Assembly: GCF_029504735.1 (NCBI RefSeq)
Contig: NZ_JAQFIP010000005.1
Location: forward strand, 62,001-126,000
Length of the DNA stretch: 64,000 nucleotides
Direction of reading: 5' to 3'
Source: Ereboglobus sp. PH5-10
GTDB lineage: Bacteria; Verrucomicrobiota; Verrucomicrobiia; Opitutales; Opitutaceae
Position numbers and translations under genes: made by a program
The notes under the pieces: generated by a model
What the model saw: the letters and a program-made list of their open reading frames with translations, nothing else
The model's database searches: none
What the model was told of the DNA's origin: nothing
In this document: piece by piece, positions 28,205-35,808 of the stretch
Layout of the letters: the number at the start of each line of letters is the position of its first letter
Position numbering within the stretch: position 1 is the first letter of the stretch

Positions 28205-28945
28205 ATGACCTTTAACAACCGCATCGCACTCGTCACCGGCGCAGGCCGCGGCATCGGCAAAGCCATCGCCGAAATGCTCGCCAAGAACGGCGTCACCGTC
28301 ATCTGCGTCTCCAAGTCGCCCGAAAGCTGCGGCGGCGTCGCCGCAGCCATCACCGCCGCCGGCGGCAAGGCCGAGGCCGTGCCCGTTGATGTGTCCGACG
28401 GCCCCGCCGTCGCCAAGGCAGCCGAGGCGCTCCTCGCCAAATACGGCAAAATCGACATCCTCATCAACAACGCCGGCATCACCCGCGACGGCCTCATAGC
28501 CCGCATGTCCGAGGACGACTGGAACGCCGTCATCCAGACCAACCTCTCCAGCTGCTTCCACTGGTGCAAGGCCATCGGCTGGCCCATGTGCCGCGCCCGC
28601 CACGGCCGCATCGTCAACATCGCCTCGGTCGTCGGTCTCGTCGGCAACGCCGGCCAGGCCAACTACGCCGCGGCCAAGGGCGGCATGATCGCCATGACCA
28701 AGTCGCTCGCCCGCGAATTCGCCAAGCGCAATGTCACCGTCAACGCCGTCGCGCCCGGATTCATCCAAACCGACATGACCGCCGCCCTCAGCGAGGAAGT
28801 TCAAAAAGTCGCCGTCGCCCAAGTTCCCATGCAGCGCATGGGCACCCCCGAGGACGTCGCCAATGTCGTTGCCTTCCTTTCCAGCGAGGAAAGCGCCTAC
28901 ATAACCGGCCAAGTTTTTACGGTTGACGGCGGCATGGCAATGTGA
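28205..28945 (+). CDS. fabG: 3-oxoacyl-ACP reductase
   Basis: 246 aa. Short-chain dehydrogenase with the NADPH motif TGAGRGIG, the structural NNAG, the catalytic serine in [11 protein letters not shown] and YAAAK (Tyr/Lys pair), and a C-terminal [12 protein letters not shown]. It reduces 3-oxoacyl-ACP during fatty-acid elongation. Immediate linkage to acpP (31 bp) confirms the fatty-acid role over other SDR activities. Confidence 0.95.
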   Translation: MTFNNRIALVTGAGRGIGKAIAEMLAKNGVTVICVSKSPESCGGVAAAITAAGGKAEAVPVDVSDGPAVAKAAEALLAKYGKIDILINNAGITRDGLIARMSEDDWNAVIQTNLSSCFHWCKAIGWPMCRARHGRIVNIASVVGLVGNAGQANYAAAKGGMIAMTKSLAREFAKRNVTVNAVAPGFIQTDMTAALSEEVQKVAVAQVPMQRMGTPEDVANVVAFLSSEESAYITGQVFTVDGGMAM

Positions 28946-28976
28946 CCCTTTACCAAACCTCAGTAATCTAACTAAC

Positions 28977-29237
28977 ATGGCCGATCAAAAAACCATCGAA
29001 CAACGCGTTAAGGAAATTATCGTTAACCAGCTTAACGTTAATGAAGAGCAGATCACTCCGCAGGCATCCTTCTTGGATGACCTCGGTGCCGATTCCCTCG
29101 ACACAGTCGAGCTCATCATGGCATTCGAAGAAGAGTTCAAGGATGAGATTAAGGGCGAAATCCCTGAATCCGACGCCGAGAAGCTCCAGACAGTCGGTCA
29201 AGTGATCGACTATATCAAGAGCAAGGCCGGAGCATAA
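28977..29237 (+). CDS. acpP: Acyl carrier protein
   Basis: 86 aa from ATG 28977. Acidic helical protein with the phosphopantetheine attachment serine S40 in [11 protein letters not shown], the invariant ACP motif. It carries the growing acyl chain for fatty-acid and lipid A synthesis. Codon choice is less GC-biased than neighbouring genes (AAC, GTT and GAA frequent), as expected for a highly expressed gene. It is followed by a strong terminator. Confidence 0.97.
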   Translation: MADQKTIEQRVKEIIVNQLNVNEEQITPQASFLDDLGADSLDTVELIMAFEEEFKDEIKGEIPESDAEKLQTVGQVIDYIKSKAGA

Positions 29238-29270
29238 ATCCTTCGCAATCAGCAAATTATAACTAAATCG

Positions 29271-29312
29271 ACGTTTTGCCGGAACCTCACAAGTTCCGGC
29301 AAAACGTTTTTT
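29271..29312 (+). terminator. Rho-independent terminator after acpP
   Basis: A perfect 15-bp stem (29271-29285 with 29293-29307), a 7-nt loop and TTTTT. It ends the fabG-acpP transcript 34 bp after the acpP stop. Confidence 0.95.
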
Positions 29313-29395
29313 GCATACCCCGCAAACCGCAAAAACGCACTTTCCCTGCATTTTTGATTTCCCCGTCGCGCCCCAACGCCCACACTCACGGCTCC

Positions 29396-30940
29396 ATGCG
29401 AATCACCCTCGTCCATCCCGCCGGCTTTAATTTTGTCCCCGGCCAGCCCGATATCACCACGCTTGCCAACCGCATGGCGCCCATAGGCATCCTTTCGCTT
29501 GCCGCCTGGCTCGAAAAACACGGCCACAACGCCACCGTGCACGACTGCCTCGGCCCCCGCGCGCCGCGCACCCTCGAGGCCAACGCCGACGCCATCCTCG
29601 CCACAAATCCCGACATGGTGGGGTTTTCCGCAACCACCGCCGGATTCATGGATGCCGCCGATATCGCCGCCATCATCAAATCCCGCCGCCCCGAAATCAA
29701 AACCATCTTCGGCAACGTCCACGCCTCCGCCATCGGCCCCAAGCTCCTCAAATATTTCCCCGAAATCGACTACCTCTGCGTCGGCGAAGGAGAAGGCCTC
29801 ATGCTCGACCTCGTCGAAGGCCGCGCCCTCGCTGAAATCCCCAACCTCGCCTACCGCGACACCTCCGCCCCCGACGGCATCCGCGTCAACCTCCGACGCT
29901 CCCGTATCCAGGACCTCGACTCGCTCCCCTTCCCCGCCTACGAAAAACTCGACGGCTTCCCCTTCGGTTACCACCTGCCGCTCTTTTCCTACATAAAGCG
30001 TTGGGGCGCAACAATGATAACCTCGCGCGGCTGCCCCTACACCTGCTCGTTTTGCGACCGCACCGTCTTTGAGCGACTCCACCGCTACAACTCCGCCGCC
30101 TATATTTACGAACACATGCGGCACCTCCGCGATCACTTCGGCGTTTATCATATCAACATTTACGACGACCTCTTCACCGCGCACAAAAAACGCGTTTACG
30201 AACTCTGCGAGCTCCTCATCAACAAACCCCTCGGCGTCGGCTTCAACTGCGCCATCCGCACCGGCCACGACGACCTCGAAATGCTGAAACTGCTCAAGCG
30301 CGCCGGCGCGCTCATGGTTTCGCTTGGCGTGGAGTCCGCCGATCCCGAAATGATGCGTCGTCACAAAGCCGGAGTCACCCTCGACGCCGTCCGCGAAACC
30401 GTTGACCGCATCCACATCGCCGGCCTTCGGGCCAAAGGGCTCTTCATTTTCGGCCTCCCCGGCGAAACCCCCGACACCGTCCGCGCCACCAGCGACTTCA
30501 TCCTCTCGCTCGATCTTGACGAGATGAACATGACCAAGTTCAGCCCCCTCTACGGCGCCCCCATCTGGGATGAATGCGCGAGCGGCGCCGAGGGCGCGTT
30601 CACCGAGGACTGGCGGCTGCTCAACTGCCTCAATTTCACCTTTATCCCGAAAGGTTTTTCGAGTCGCGAGGAAATGGACGCCCTCTACAACTGGCACATC
30701 CAGCGCTACTATAACAGCAAACCCTACCGCCGCCGCTTCGCGAAACACATCTGGCAGCACCGCTGGAGCCTCTGGCACCTCGTCACCCACCTGCCCCGCA
30801 CCGTGCAGGCCGCCCGCTATTTCTACGCCAACCGCGAAAAACTTGAGGCGATGAAAAAGGATTTTCCCCTGCACCCGCGCCAGCCGGTCAACCTCCGCGC
30901 CACACTCGGCCCCGAGTTGCAGGCGGACTTGAATGCGTGA
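29396..30940 (+). CDS. B12-binding domain radical SAM protein
   Basis: 514 aa from ATG 29396 (MRITLVHPAGFNFVPG); the frame runs upstream through the acpP terminator, so that start is excluded. The N-terminal about 150 residues form a cobalamin-binding Rossmann domain (VGFSATTAGFMDAADIAAIIKSR-like region). The radical SAM core carries C213-x3-C217-x2-C220 for the 4Fe-4S cluster, followed by YIYEHMRHL, GVESADPEMM and GLFIFGLPGET. Such proteins (BchE, HpnJ, methyltransferases and C-C bond formers) modify lipids, cofactors or peptides. No substrate clue is present in the neighbourhood, which holds fatty-acid genes on one side and a tRNA on the other. Confidence 0.9.
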   Translation: MRITLVHPAGFNFVPGQPDITTLANRMAPIGILSLAAWLEKHGHNATVHDCLGPRAPRTLEANADAILATNPDMVGFSATTAGFMDAADIAAIIKSRRPEIKTIFGNVHASAIGPKLLKYFPEIDYLCVGEGEGLMLDLVEGRALAEIPNLAYRDTSAPDGIRVNLRRSRIQDLDSLPFPAYEKLDGFPFGYHLPLFSYIKRWGATMITSRGCPYTCSFCDRTVFERLHRYNSAAYIYEHMRHLRDHFGVYHINIYDDLFTAHKKRVYELCELLINKPLGVGFNCAIRTGHDDLEMLKLLKRAGALMVSLGVESADPEMMRRHKAGVTLDAVRETVDRIHIAGLRAKGLFIFGLPGETPDTVRATSDFILSLDLDEMNMTKFSPLYGAPIWDECASGAEGAFTEDWRLLNCLNFTFIPKGFSSREEMDALYNWHIQRYYNSKPYRRRFAKHIWQHRWSLWHLVTHLPRTVQAARYFYANREKLEAMKKDFPLHPRQPVNLRATLGPELQADLNA

Positions 30941-31032
30941 TTTTACAACGCGGTGAAAAAATTTTTATTTCCAAGCTTTACAACGTCCCAACGCTTTCTC
31001 TTACTTCGCGGCTCTTCACTACTGGAAACAAC

Positions 31033-31117
31033 GCTCAGGTGGTGGAATTGGTAGACACACACGTTTGAGGGGCGTGTGCCGTGAGGCGTGCAGGTTCGAG
31101 TCCTGTCCTGAGCACCA
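31033..31117 (+). tRNA. tRNA-Leu (anticodon GAG)
   Basis: Acceptor GCTCAGG (31033-31039) pairs with CCTGAGC (31107-31113), followed by the discriminator A and an encoded CCA. The D-arm includes GGAATTGGTAGAC. The anticodon loop TTGAGGG reads GAG. There is a long class II variable arm, and the T-arm has loop TTCGAGT. It decodes CUC/CUU. Confidence 0.97.
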
Positions 31118-31133
31118 GTTGAAAATTGAAAAC

Positions 31134-31157
31134 ACCGCTTAACCAAGCGGTTTTTTT
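31134..31157 (+). terminator. Rho-independent terminator after tRNA-Leu
   Basis: Stem ACCGCTT (31134-31140), loop AACC, AAGCGGT (31145-31151), then six T residues, 16 bp after the tRNA. Confidence 0.9.
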
Positions 31158-31330
31158 GTGCCCGCACTCGGCGCCGTCATGTATGCCGCGCGCAATCTCC
31201 GCAACGGATCTCGCGCCGGACGGAACGCTTCCGAACGAAAATAAATTTCCAAAAATTCAAATTTAAAACCTGAAATTCTTTGAAACCGGACGCGGCGGGG
31301 TATCTTCTTCCCTCAAACACATCCGCGCAC

Positions 31331-31681
31331 ATGCCTCCCGCGTCCTCCGAATCCACCACTCTCATGATCGGCACAACCACGGTCGCCACGCGCGATGAGG
31401 CCGACGCCCTTGCGCGCGGCCTCGTCGAGTCGCGTCTCGCCGCGTGCGCGCAAATCGACGGCCCCATGACTTCCGTCTATCACTGGCAGGGCAAACTCGA
31501 AACCACCGCCGAATATCGCCTCACAATCAAGTTCCTCGACTCCAACGCCAACGCGCTCGAAACATGGCTCCGCGCCCATCATCCCTATGAAACGCCGGAG
31601 TGGGTCGCGGTGCGCGCTGAAATCGTTGCAGAAAAATACTTGTCATGGGCGCGCTCGAACTCCACCTTCTTGCCTCTTTAA
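31331..31681 (+). CDS. cutA: CutA1 divalent-cation tolerance protein
   Basis: 116 aa from ATG 31331; the frame is open upstream but CutA homology begins at STTLMIGTTTVATRDEADALA. Family blocks RLAACAQIDGPMTSVYHWQGKLETTAEYRLTIK, HHPYETPEWVAVRAEIVAEKYLSWA are complete. CutA forms a small trimer related to PII-like folds, linked genetically to copper tolerance; the biochemical role is uncertain. The PVC small basic protein gene follows 27 bp downstream. Confidence 0.93.
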   Translation: MPPASSESTTLMIGTTTVATRDEADALARGLVESRLAACAQIDGPMTSVYHWQGKLETTAEYRLTIKFLDSNANALETWLRAHHPYETPEWVAVRAEIVAEKYLSWARSNSTFLPL

Positions 31682-31708
31682 CAACTCTCAAGCACTTTTC
31701 ATAACGTC

Positions 31709-31864
31709 ATGTCACAGCACAAAAGTCTCCAAGGTTCCAGCGGTATCGTTGTCAAGCGCAACGTGTTAAAGCGTTTTGAGCGCGTCGAGCTGCTCAAGAA
31801 GCGCGGTCAGTGGAAGGAAGGCGACCGCGTTCAAGGTCTCCGCAAAACCAAGCCCGACGTCTGA
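31709..31864 (+). CDS. PVC-type small basic protein
   Basis: 51 aa, ATG 31709: MSQHKSLQGSSGIVVKRNVL, then KRFERVELLKKRGQWKEGDR and a basic tail. About a third of residues are K or R. It matches the small basic, lysine-rich proteins described as a signature of the Planctomycetes-Verrucomicrobia-Chlamydiae superphylum (TIGR04137-type). A ribosome- or nucleic-acid-associated role has been suggested for the family; that is not shown here. Codon usage is moderate (AAG, GGT, GTT), consistent with high expression. A strong terminator lies 34 bp downstream. Confidence 0.85.
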   Translation: MSQHKSLQGSSGIVVKRNVLKRFERVELLKKRGQWKEGDRVQGLRKTKPDV

Positions 31865-31898
31865 TCACAGACTCGATTTTTTATTTCTGCACTTTCCG

Positions 31899-31929
31899 AG
31901 GCAGGCGACAAACATCGTCTGCCTTTTTT
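31899..31929 (+). terminator. Rho-independent terminator after small basic protein gene
   Basis: A 10-bp stem (31899-31908 with 31915-31924, one G-U pair), 6-nt loop, followed by a T-run to 31929. Confidence 0.9.
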
Positions 31930-32006
31930 GCAAACCAGACCCGTTTTTTGGCGGCATCACCACCGCAAAACCCCTTTCCACGCAACCAATCCAGTCCGCG
32001 CATATC

Positions 32007-32660
32007 GTGAACACCGACACCTCAGCAGTCGCAGCCGAACCCACCGGCGGCCCCGCCAAAAAGCCCAATATCGTCAAGCGCCTCTACAACTGGGTGCTGC
32101 ACTGGGCCGACACCAAATACGGACTGCCCGCGTTGTGCGCGATCTCGTTTGTCGAGTCGTCGTTTTTCCCGATCCCGCCCGACGTGCTGCTGATCGCCCT
32201 GTGCATGGGCGCGCCCAAACGCGCGTTCAAGTTTGTCTTTTATTGCGCGCTTTTTTCGGTGCTCGGTGGAATCCTCGGCTACTACATCGGCTACGCTCTC
32301 TACGAGGAAGTGGGGCGGCGCATCATCGACTTTTTCCACTACCAGGAAGCCTACGCCTACGTGGGGAAACTCTACGGTGACAATGCGTTTCTCTCCATCC
32401 TCACCGCCGGCTTCACTCCCCTGCCCTACAAGGTCTTCACCATCGCTGCGGGCGTGTTTCATGAACAAGTAGGCCTGATGACGCTCGTCACCGCATCCGC
32501 GCTCGGACGCACCGGGCGCTTCCTCCTCGTCGGCGCTGCGATCTATTTCTTCGGCCCGCCCGTGAAACGCCTCCTCGACAAGTATCTGGAAATTTTCTGC
32601 GTGATTTTCATGGTGCTGCTCATCGGCAGTTTCTTCATCGTGAAGTGGCTCGCCAAATAA
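32007..32660 (+). CDS. YqaA/DedA-type VTT-domain membrane protein
   Basis: 217 aa from GTG 32007; earlier in-frame starts run through the terminator and the small basic gene and are excluded. After about 25 polar residues comes LYNWVLHWADTKYGLPALCAISFVESSFFPIPPDVLLIAL, the amphipathic re-entrant VTT signature with the E-x5-PIPPD motif. Further hydrophobic segments follow (YCALFSVLGGILGYYIGYALYE, FTPLPYKVFTIAAG, and a terminal FCVIFMVLLIGSFFIV). YqaA/DedA proteins are inner-membrane transporters or scramblases, some moving undecaprenyl phosphate or phospholipids; the exact role here is not known. Confidence 0.88.
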   Translation: MNTDTSAVAAEPTGGPAKKPNIVKRLYNWVLHWADTKYGLPALCAISFVESSFFPIPPDVLLIALCMGAPKRAFKFVFYCALFSVLGGILGYYIGYALYEEVGRRIIDFFHYQEAYAYVGKLYGDNAFLSILTAGFTPLPYKVFTIAAGVFHEQVGLMTLVTASALGRTGRFLLVGAAIYFFGPPVKRLLDKYLEIFCVIFMVLLIGSFFIVKWLAK

Positions 32661-32745
32661 ACCGCCGAGACCAAACCCTTGGCCCGGAGCCAACGATACG
32701 CGCGGGATGCCATTCCGTGAATCTTGTTAATCCTATTTTCCAAAA

Positions 32746-33750
32746 ATGATCCTCCGCTGCCAGCCCGGTTATGAACTCCTGCTCGAACGCGAATTGCGCC
32801 CCCATGGCCTCGCGATGGGCGCAAACGGCGGCGGCTGGCTTGCGACGACGGACGTCCAGGCAACCGCATGCCCTGATCTCTGCTTCGCCCATTCCGCGCT
32901 TCTCGCCCCAAGGGAAATCACCGGTGAATCCGTCAACGCACTCGCCGCCCGTATCGCGGAATATTTTCTCGAATCCGCGCGCACCGAACGCTTCGACGCG
33001 CAATGGCCGCTCGCCTTCGATTGCGCCGCAAACCTCGACGGACTCGGACGCCGTGCCGACGCCGTTGAAAAAGCCTTCAACGAGCTCCTGCGCAAACGCA
33101 TGTCGCGCGTCGCAAAACTCGCCGCACCGCCCGCCCGGCTCTCCCCTTTCAGTCATTCCCCGCTCCGCGGCCTCTTTGTGTATTTCACCGACTTCCAGCG
33201 CGCGCACGTCGCCCGCGAAAGCATCAGCTACGGCCAGCGCCGCATGGCCGATGATCCGCTCGCGCCCTCGCGCTCCTACCTGAAAGTCGAGGAGGCCTAC
33301 GGCGTCATCGGACGCGAACCCGCGCCCGGAGAAACCGTCGTCGATCTCGGTGCAGCGCCCGGCGGCTGGAGTTACAGCGCGGCCAGGCGCGGCGCGCGCG
33401 TCGTTGCCGTTGACAACGGCCCGCTCAAAGCCGGCGCGCTCAACAACCCGCTCATCACGCACCTGCAGCAAGACGCGTTTCATTTCGATCCGACCCAGTC
33501 GGACGCAACCTCAAATGCCCCCGCCGACTGGCTGTTTTGCGATCTTGTCGAGGATCCCCGCCATGTGCTCGAAAACATTCTTCTCCCCTGGGTTGAACGC
33601 CGCTGGTGCAAACACTACATCGTAAACCTCAAGTTTGGCCGCACCGACCCCGTCGCGCTTTTGAGCGAGGTGCGCGCGCGCATCCCCGCCGCGCGCATCC
33701 GCCACCTCTATCACGATCGCGAGGAGTTCACACTCGTCGCATCCCTGTAG
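32746..33750 (+). CDS. rlmM: 23S rRNA C2498 ribose 2'-O-methyltransferase-like protein
   Basis: 334 aa. N-terminal THUMP-like region, then an FtsJ-type Rossmann methyltransferase. The SAM motif is VVDLGAAPGGWSYSAARRGARVVAVDNG, with the acidic LFCDLVEDP and catalytic-lysine region KHYIVNLKFGRTDP. FVYFTDFQRAHVARES before the domain is typical of RlmM. It is predicted to methylate 23S rRNA in the cytoplasm. The TAG stop lies in the left arm of a short palindrome shared with the convergent response regulator gene. Confidence 0.88.
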   Translation: MILRCQPGYELLLERELRPHGLAMGANGGGWLATTDVQATACPDLCFAHSALLAPREITGESVNALAARIAEYFLESARTERFDAQWPLAFDCAANLDGLGRRADAVEKAFNELLRKRMSRVAKLAAPPARLSPFSHSPLRGLFVYFTDFQRAHVARESISYGQRRMADDPLAPSRSYLKVEEAYGVIGREPAPGETVVDLGAAPGGWSYSAARRGARVVAVDNGPLKAGALNNPLITHLQQDAFHFDPTQSDATSNAPADWLFCDLVEDPRHVLENILLPWVERRWCKHYIVNLKFGRTDPVALLSEVRARIPAARIRHLYHDREEFTLVASL

Positions 33751-33780
33751 AGGCGCATCGCGCGTGCGCGCCCCTATGGC
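33747..33780. repeat. Short palindrome carrying both convergent stop codons
   Basis: GTAGAGGCGCA (33747-33757) and TGCGCGCCCCTAT (33765-33777) form an imperfect inverted repeat. The left arm contains the TAG of rlmM, and the right arm, read on the minus strand, contains the TAG of the response regulator. The arms resemble the GTAGGGGCGCACC arms of the larger palindrome at 51799-51900. It may also act as a bidirectional terminator, but there is no T-run. Confidence 0.55.
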
Positions 33781-34478
33781 TCATACCGATATCCCACGCC
33801 GTGCACGGTGATGATCGCCACCGGCTCGTCGGGTTTGCGCTCCACTTTTTTGCGCAACTGCGCCACATGCTGGTCGAGCGTGCGCGTGGTGCCGTAATAC
33901 TCGACGCCCCACACCGCGTTCAGCAGCGCGTCGCGCGCGAGCACCTCGCCGGGATGCGCCGCGAATATCTCCGCGAGTTTCATTTCGCGCGCAGTGAGCG
34001 ACTCCTCGTTTTTTCCGAGCGTCACCGTGAATTTTTTCCGGTCAACAAGCGCATCGCCGAGCTTGAACACGGCGGGCAAATCGGCCGCGGCGTCCACCGT
34101 CGCCGAATCCAGCCGCGCACGCCGCAGCAACGCCTCCACGCGCGCGATCAGTTCGTGCACGCCGAACGGCTTTGTCATGTAATCGTCCGCGCCGAGCTTG
34201 AGCCCGACGACCTTGTCGATCTCCTCGCCCTTGGCCGATAAAAACAGCACGGGCACGCGGGCGTCCTTGGCGCGGATTTCGCGGCACACATCGTAGCCGC
34301 TCATCTTGGGCATCATGATGTCGAGGATGACGAGATCGTATTTGCCCTGCGGATACAACTTGAGCGCCTGCGCGCCGTCGCCGGCCGCGGTCACGTCGTG
34401 CCCCTCGCTTTCAAGCGTGGTCATCAGCCCGAGGCGGATATTCGGATCGTCTTCAGCAATGAGTATTTTTGCTTTCAT
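33774..34478 (-). CDS. OmpR/PhoB-family response regulator
   Basis: 234 aa from ATG 34476-34478. Receiver domain with phospho-acceptor D53 in YDLVILDIMMPKMSG, acidic pocket AEDDP, and the conserved lysine in FLSAKGEEID. Winged-helix DNA-binding domain at about 135-232 (LTAREMKLAEIFAAHPGEVLARDALL, TRTLDQHVAQLRKKVE, GVGYRYEP). Only 10 bp separate its start from the stop of the serpin gene, so it is translated from the same mRNA. Its presumed partner is the histidine kinase upstream of the serpin. Confidence 0.93.
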   Translation of the reverse strand: MKAKILIAEDDPNIRLGLMTTLESEGHDVTAAGDGAQALKLYPQGKYDLVILDIMMPKMSGYDVCREIRAKDARVPVLFLSAKGEEIDKVVGLKLGADDYMTKPFGVHELIARVEALLRRARLDSATVDAAADLPAVFKLGDALVDRKKFTVTLGKNEESLTAREMKLAEIFAAHPGEVLARDALLNAVWGVEYYGTTRTLDQHVAQLRKKVERKPDEPVAIITVHGVGYRYEP

Positions 34479-34488
34479 AGATAACAAT

Positions 34489-35718
34489 TCACTCCTTCGG
34501 ATTCACCACACGCCCCATGAACAAAATGCATCCGGTCGCATTATCCTGAATCAAAAATATGAACGGATGATCTGCGCGGAAAACAGGAGGGGGAGATGGA
34601 GGCTTCTTGGGCATGCCTCCTAACCAAAGCAAAACTTCAGTTGCCGCAGCAGCTTCGGATCCCGATTCATTCACCTCCACAAACGCCTTATGAATCACAT
34701 TCGAAATGAGAAGGTCTCGATGGCCATTCATGCCGCTGAAATCCGCTTTTTCAAAAATAAACGCCTCTTGCATTCCCAGTTTTTCAAGCGGTTCAACCAA
34801 GGAAGTTGATCCCCATGTCATTTTAAATTTTGGAAGAAGAAGTTGCACCCTTTGTTCCTTCATTTTGTCCCGCCATTGTGCAATCCGCTTTGAGGACAAT
34901 CGCTTTTCTATTTTCTCCAACGCGCGCTTTGTTTTGTTTGCAGGCAAAATCACCAGCATCGACAATTCCCTGCCCTTGTAGGGAAGCTCAATAAACTGGG
35001 CGTCACTCCCTTCCCAATATCGATAACGATTTGTCTGCCGCATGAATGAGGATTGAACAGGCGGATCATCCCAAACGAAAAACTGATCCTTCTTTGTCCG
35101 ATCCTCTTCAAATGTATCGAGCCAAGTTCCCTTAAAATACACCGCATTGACCAGCACCAGCCGGGTTGTCGAATTGAAAGGTTTCTCATTGAGATTTTGA
35201 ATTTTACCCTGGGTCTTTTCTTCCACCCATTGATTGATTCTCTTTCGCGTCTTCGGCTCGTCATCCACAAAATCCACGGACGTGATTTCCGCGCCGTAGT
35301 TTTTCCTCACGAGTGAAAGATAATCCTCAAGCAGCGGCGCGCCTTTTTGCGGCCAGAGGGAGTTGGCAATGTTTAGTTGAGCCTGTTTTGAAGCATTCAC
35401 CTCCTCGAAATGTTTCAGCAAGGCCGCGAATGACGAATGAGTTTCCGTCTGCGACTCGGGGAAGCGCAGCACTTTTTGCATTTGCGCGGCGGTGTCGCCT
35501 TTTGCGCCGGCATAAGTCATGGCCAGCGCCGACGAAACGCTAAACGGCGAGAAGAACAAATTACCCTCGGTGCTCTTCAACTGCGCGTAAAGATCGCACG
35601 CAAAATCATTGCCGGAGAACGCAAGCGCCGCAGCAGACCTCGGCAGCCTCTCCGCGGACACAGCAAGCGTCAGTGCAAAACCAACGGCGATGTTGAGAAT
35701 CAAATGGTGGAGTTTCAT
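34489..35718 (-). CDS. Secreted serpin (serine-protease inhibitor family I4)
   Basis: 409 aa. Residues 1-22 are a Sec signal peptide (ILNIAVGFALTLAVSA). Serpin landmarks are present: NLFFSPFSVSSALAMTYAGAKGDTAAQM, LVLVNAVYFKGTWLDTF, LPKFKMTW, and the C-terminal HPFIFLIQDNATGCILFMGRVVNP. The hinge ESGSEAAAAT (351-360) has the small residues needed for strand insertion, so it should be inhibitory; the reactive bond lies near GG at about 367-368. It is expected in the periplasm or outside. The DNA is more AT-rich than the flanking signalling genes. It lies 87 bp after the kinase gene and 10 bp before the regulator gene, an unusual position. Confidence 0.93.
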   Translation of the reverse strand: MKLHHLILNIAVGFALTLAVSAERLPRSAAALAFSGNDFACDLYAQLKSTEGNLFFSPFSVSSALAMTYAGAKGDTAAQMQKVLRFPESQTETHSSFAALLKHFEEVNASKQAQLNIANSLWPQKGAPLLEDYLSLVRKNYGAEITSVDFVDDEPKTRKRINQWVEEKTQGKIQNLNEKPFNSTTRLVLVNAVYFKGTWLDTFEEDRTKKDQFFVWDDPPVQSSFMRQTNRYRYWEGSDAQFIELPYKGRELSMLVILPANKTKRALEKIEKRLSSKRIAQWRDKMKEQRVQLLLPKFKMTWGSTSLVEPLEKLGMQEAFIFEKADFSGMNGHRDLLISNVIHKAFVEVNESGSEAAAATEVLLWLGGMPKKPPSPPPVFRADHPFIFLIQDNATGCILFMGRVVNPKE

Positions 35719-35774
35719 GGGAGTTTTATGTTATTCGGTCGTTGAATATTGCGCGAAAAAACGCCCGCGCCGGC

Positions 35775-35808
35775 TCATTTTACATTCTTCATTTTGCATT
35801 CTGCATTA
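35775..35808. repeat. CATTYTN heptamer array at the kinase stop codon
   Basis: Four and a half copies of a degenerate 7-mer CATTYTN (cattttA, cattctT, cattttG, cattctG, catta) run from 35775 to 35808. The last unit supplies, on the minus strand, the TAA stop of the histidine kinase (35806-35808). It lies in the 87-bp gap before the serpin gene. Confidence 0.65.

Noticed and set aside
29249-30874. 541-aa minus-strand open frame opposite the radical SAM gene
   Set aside because: Gly/Ala/Val/Glu-rich translation typical of an antisense shadow in GC-rich DNA; the plus strand carries the cluster-binding cysteines.
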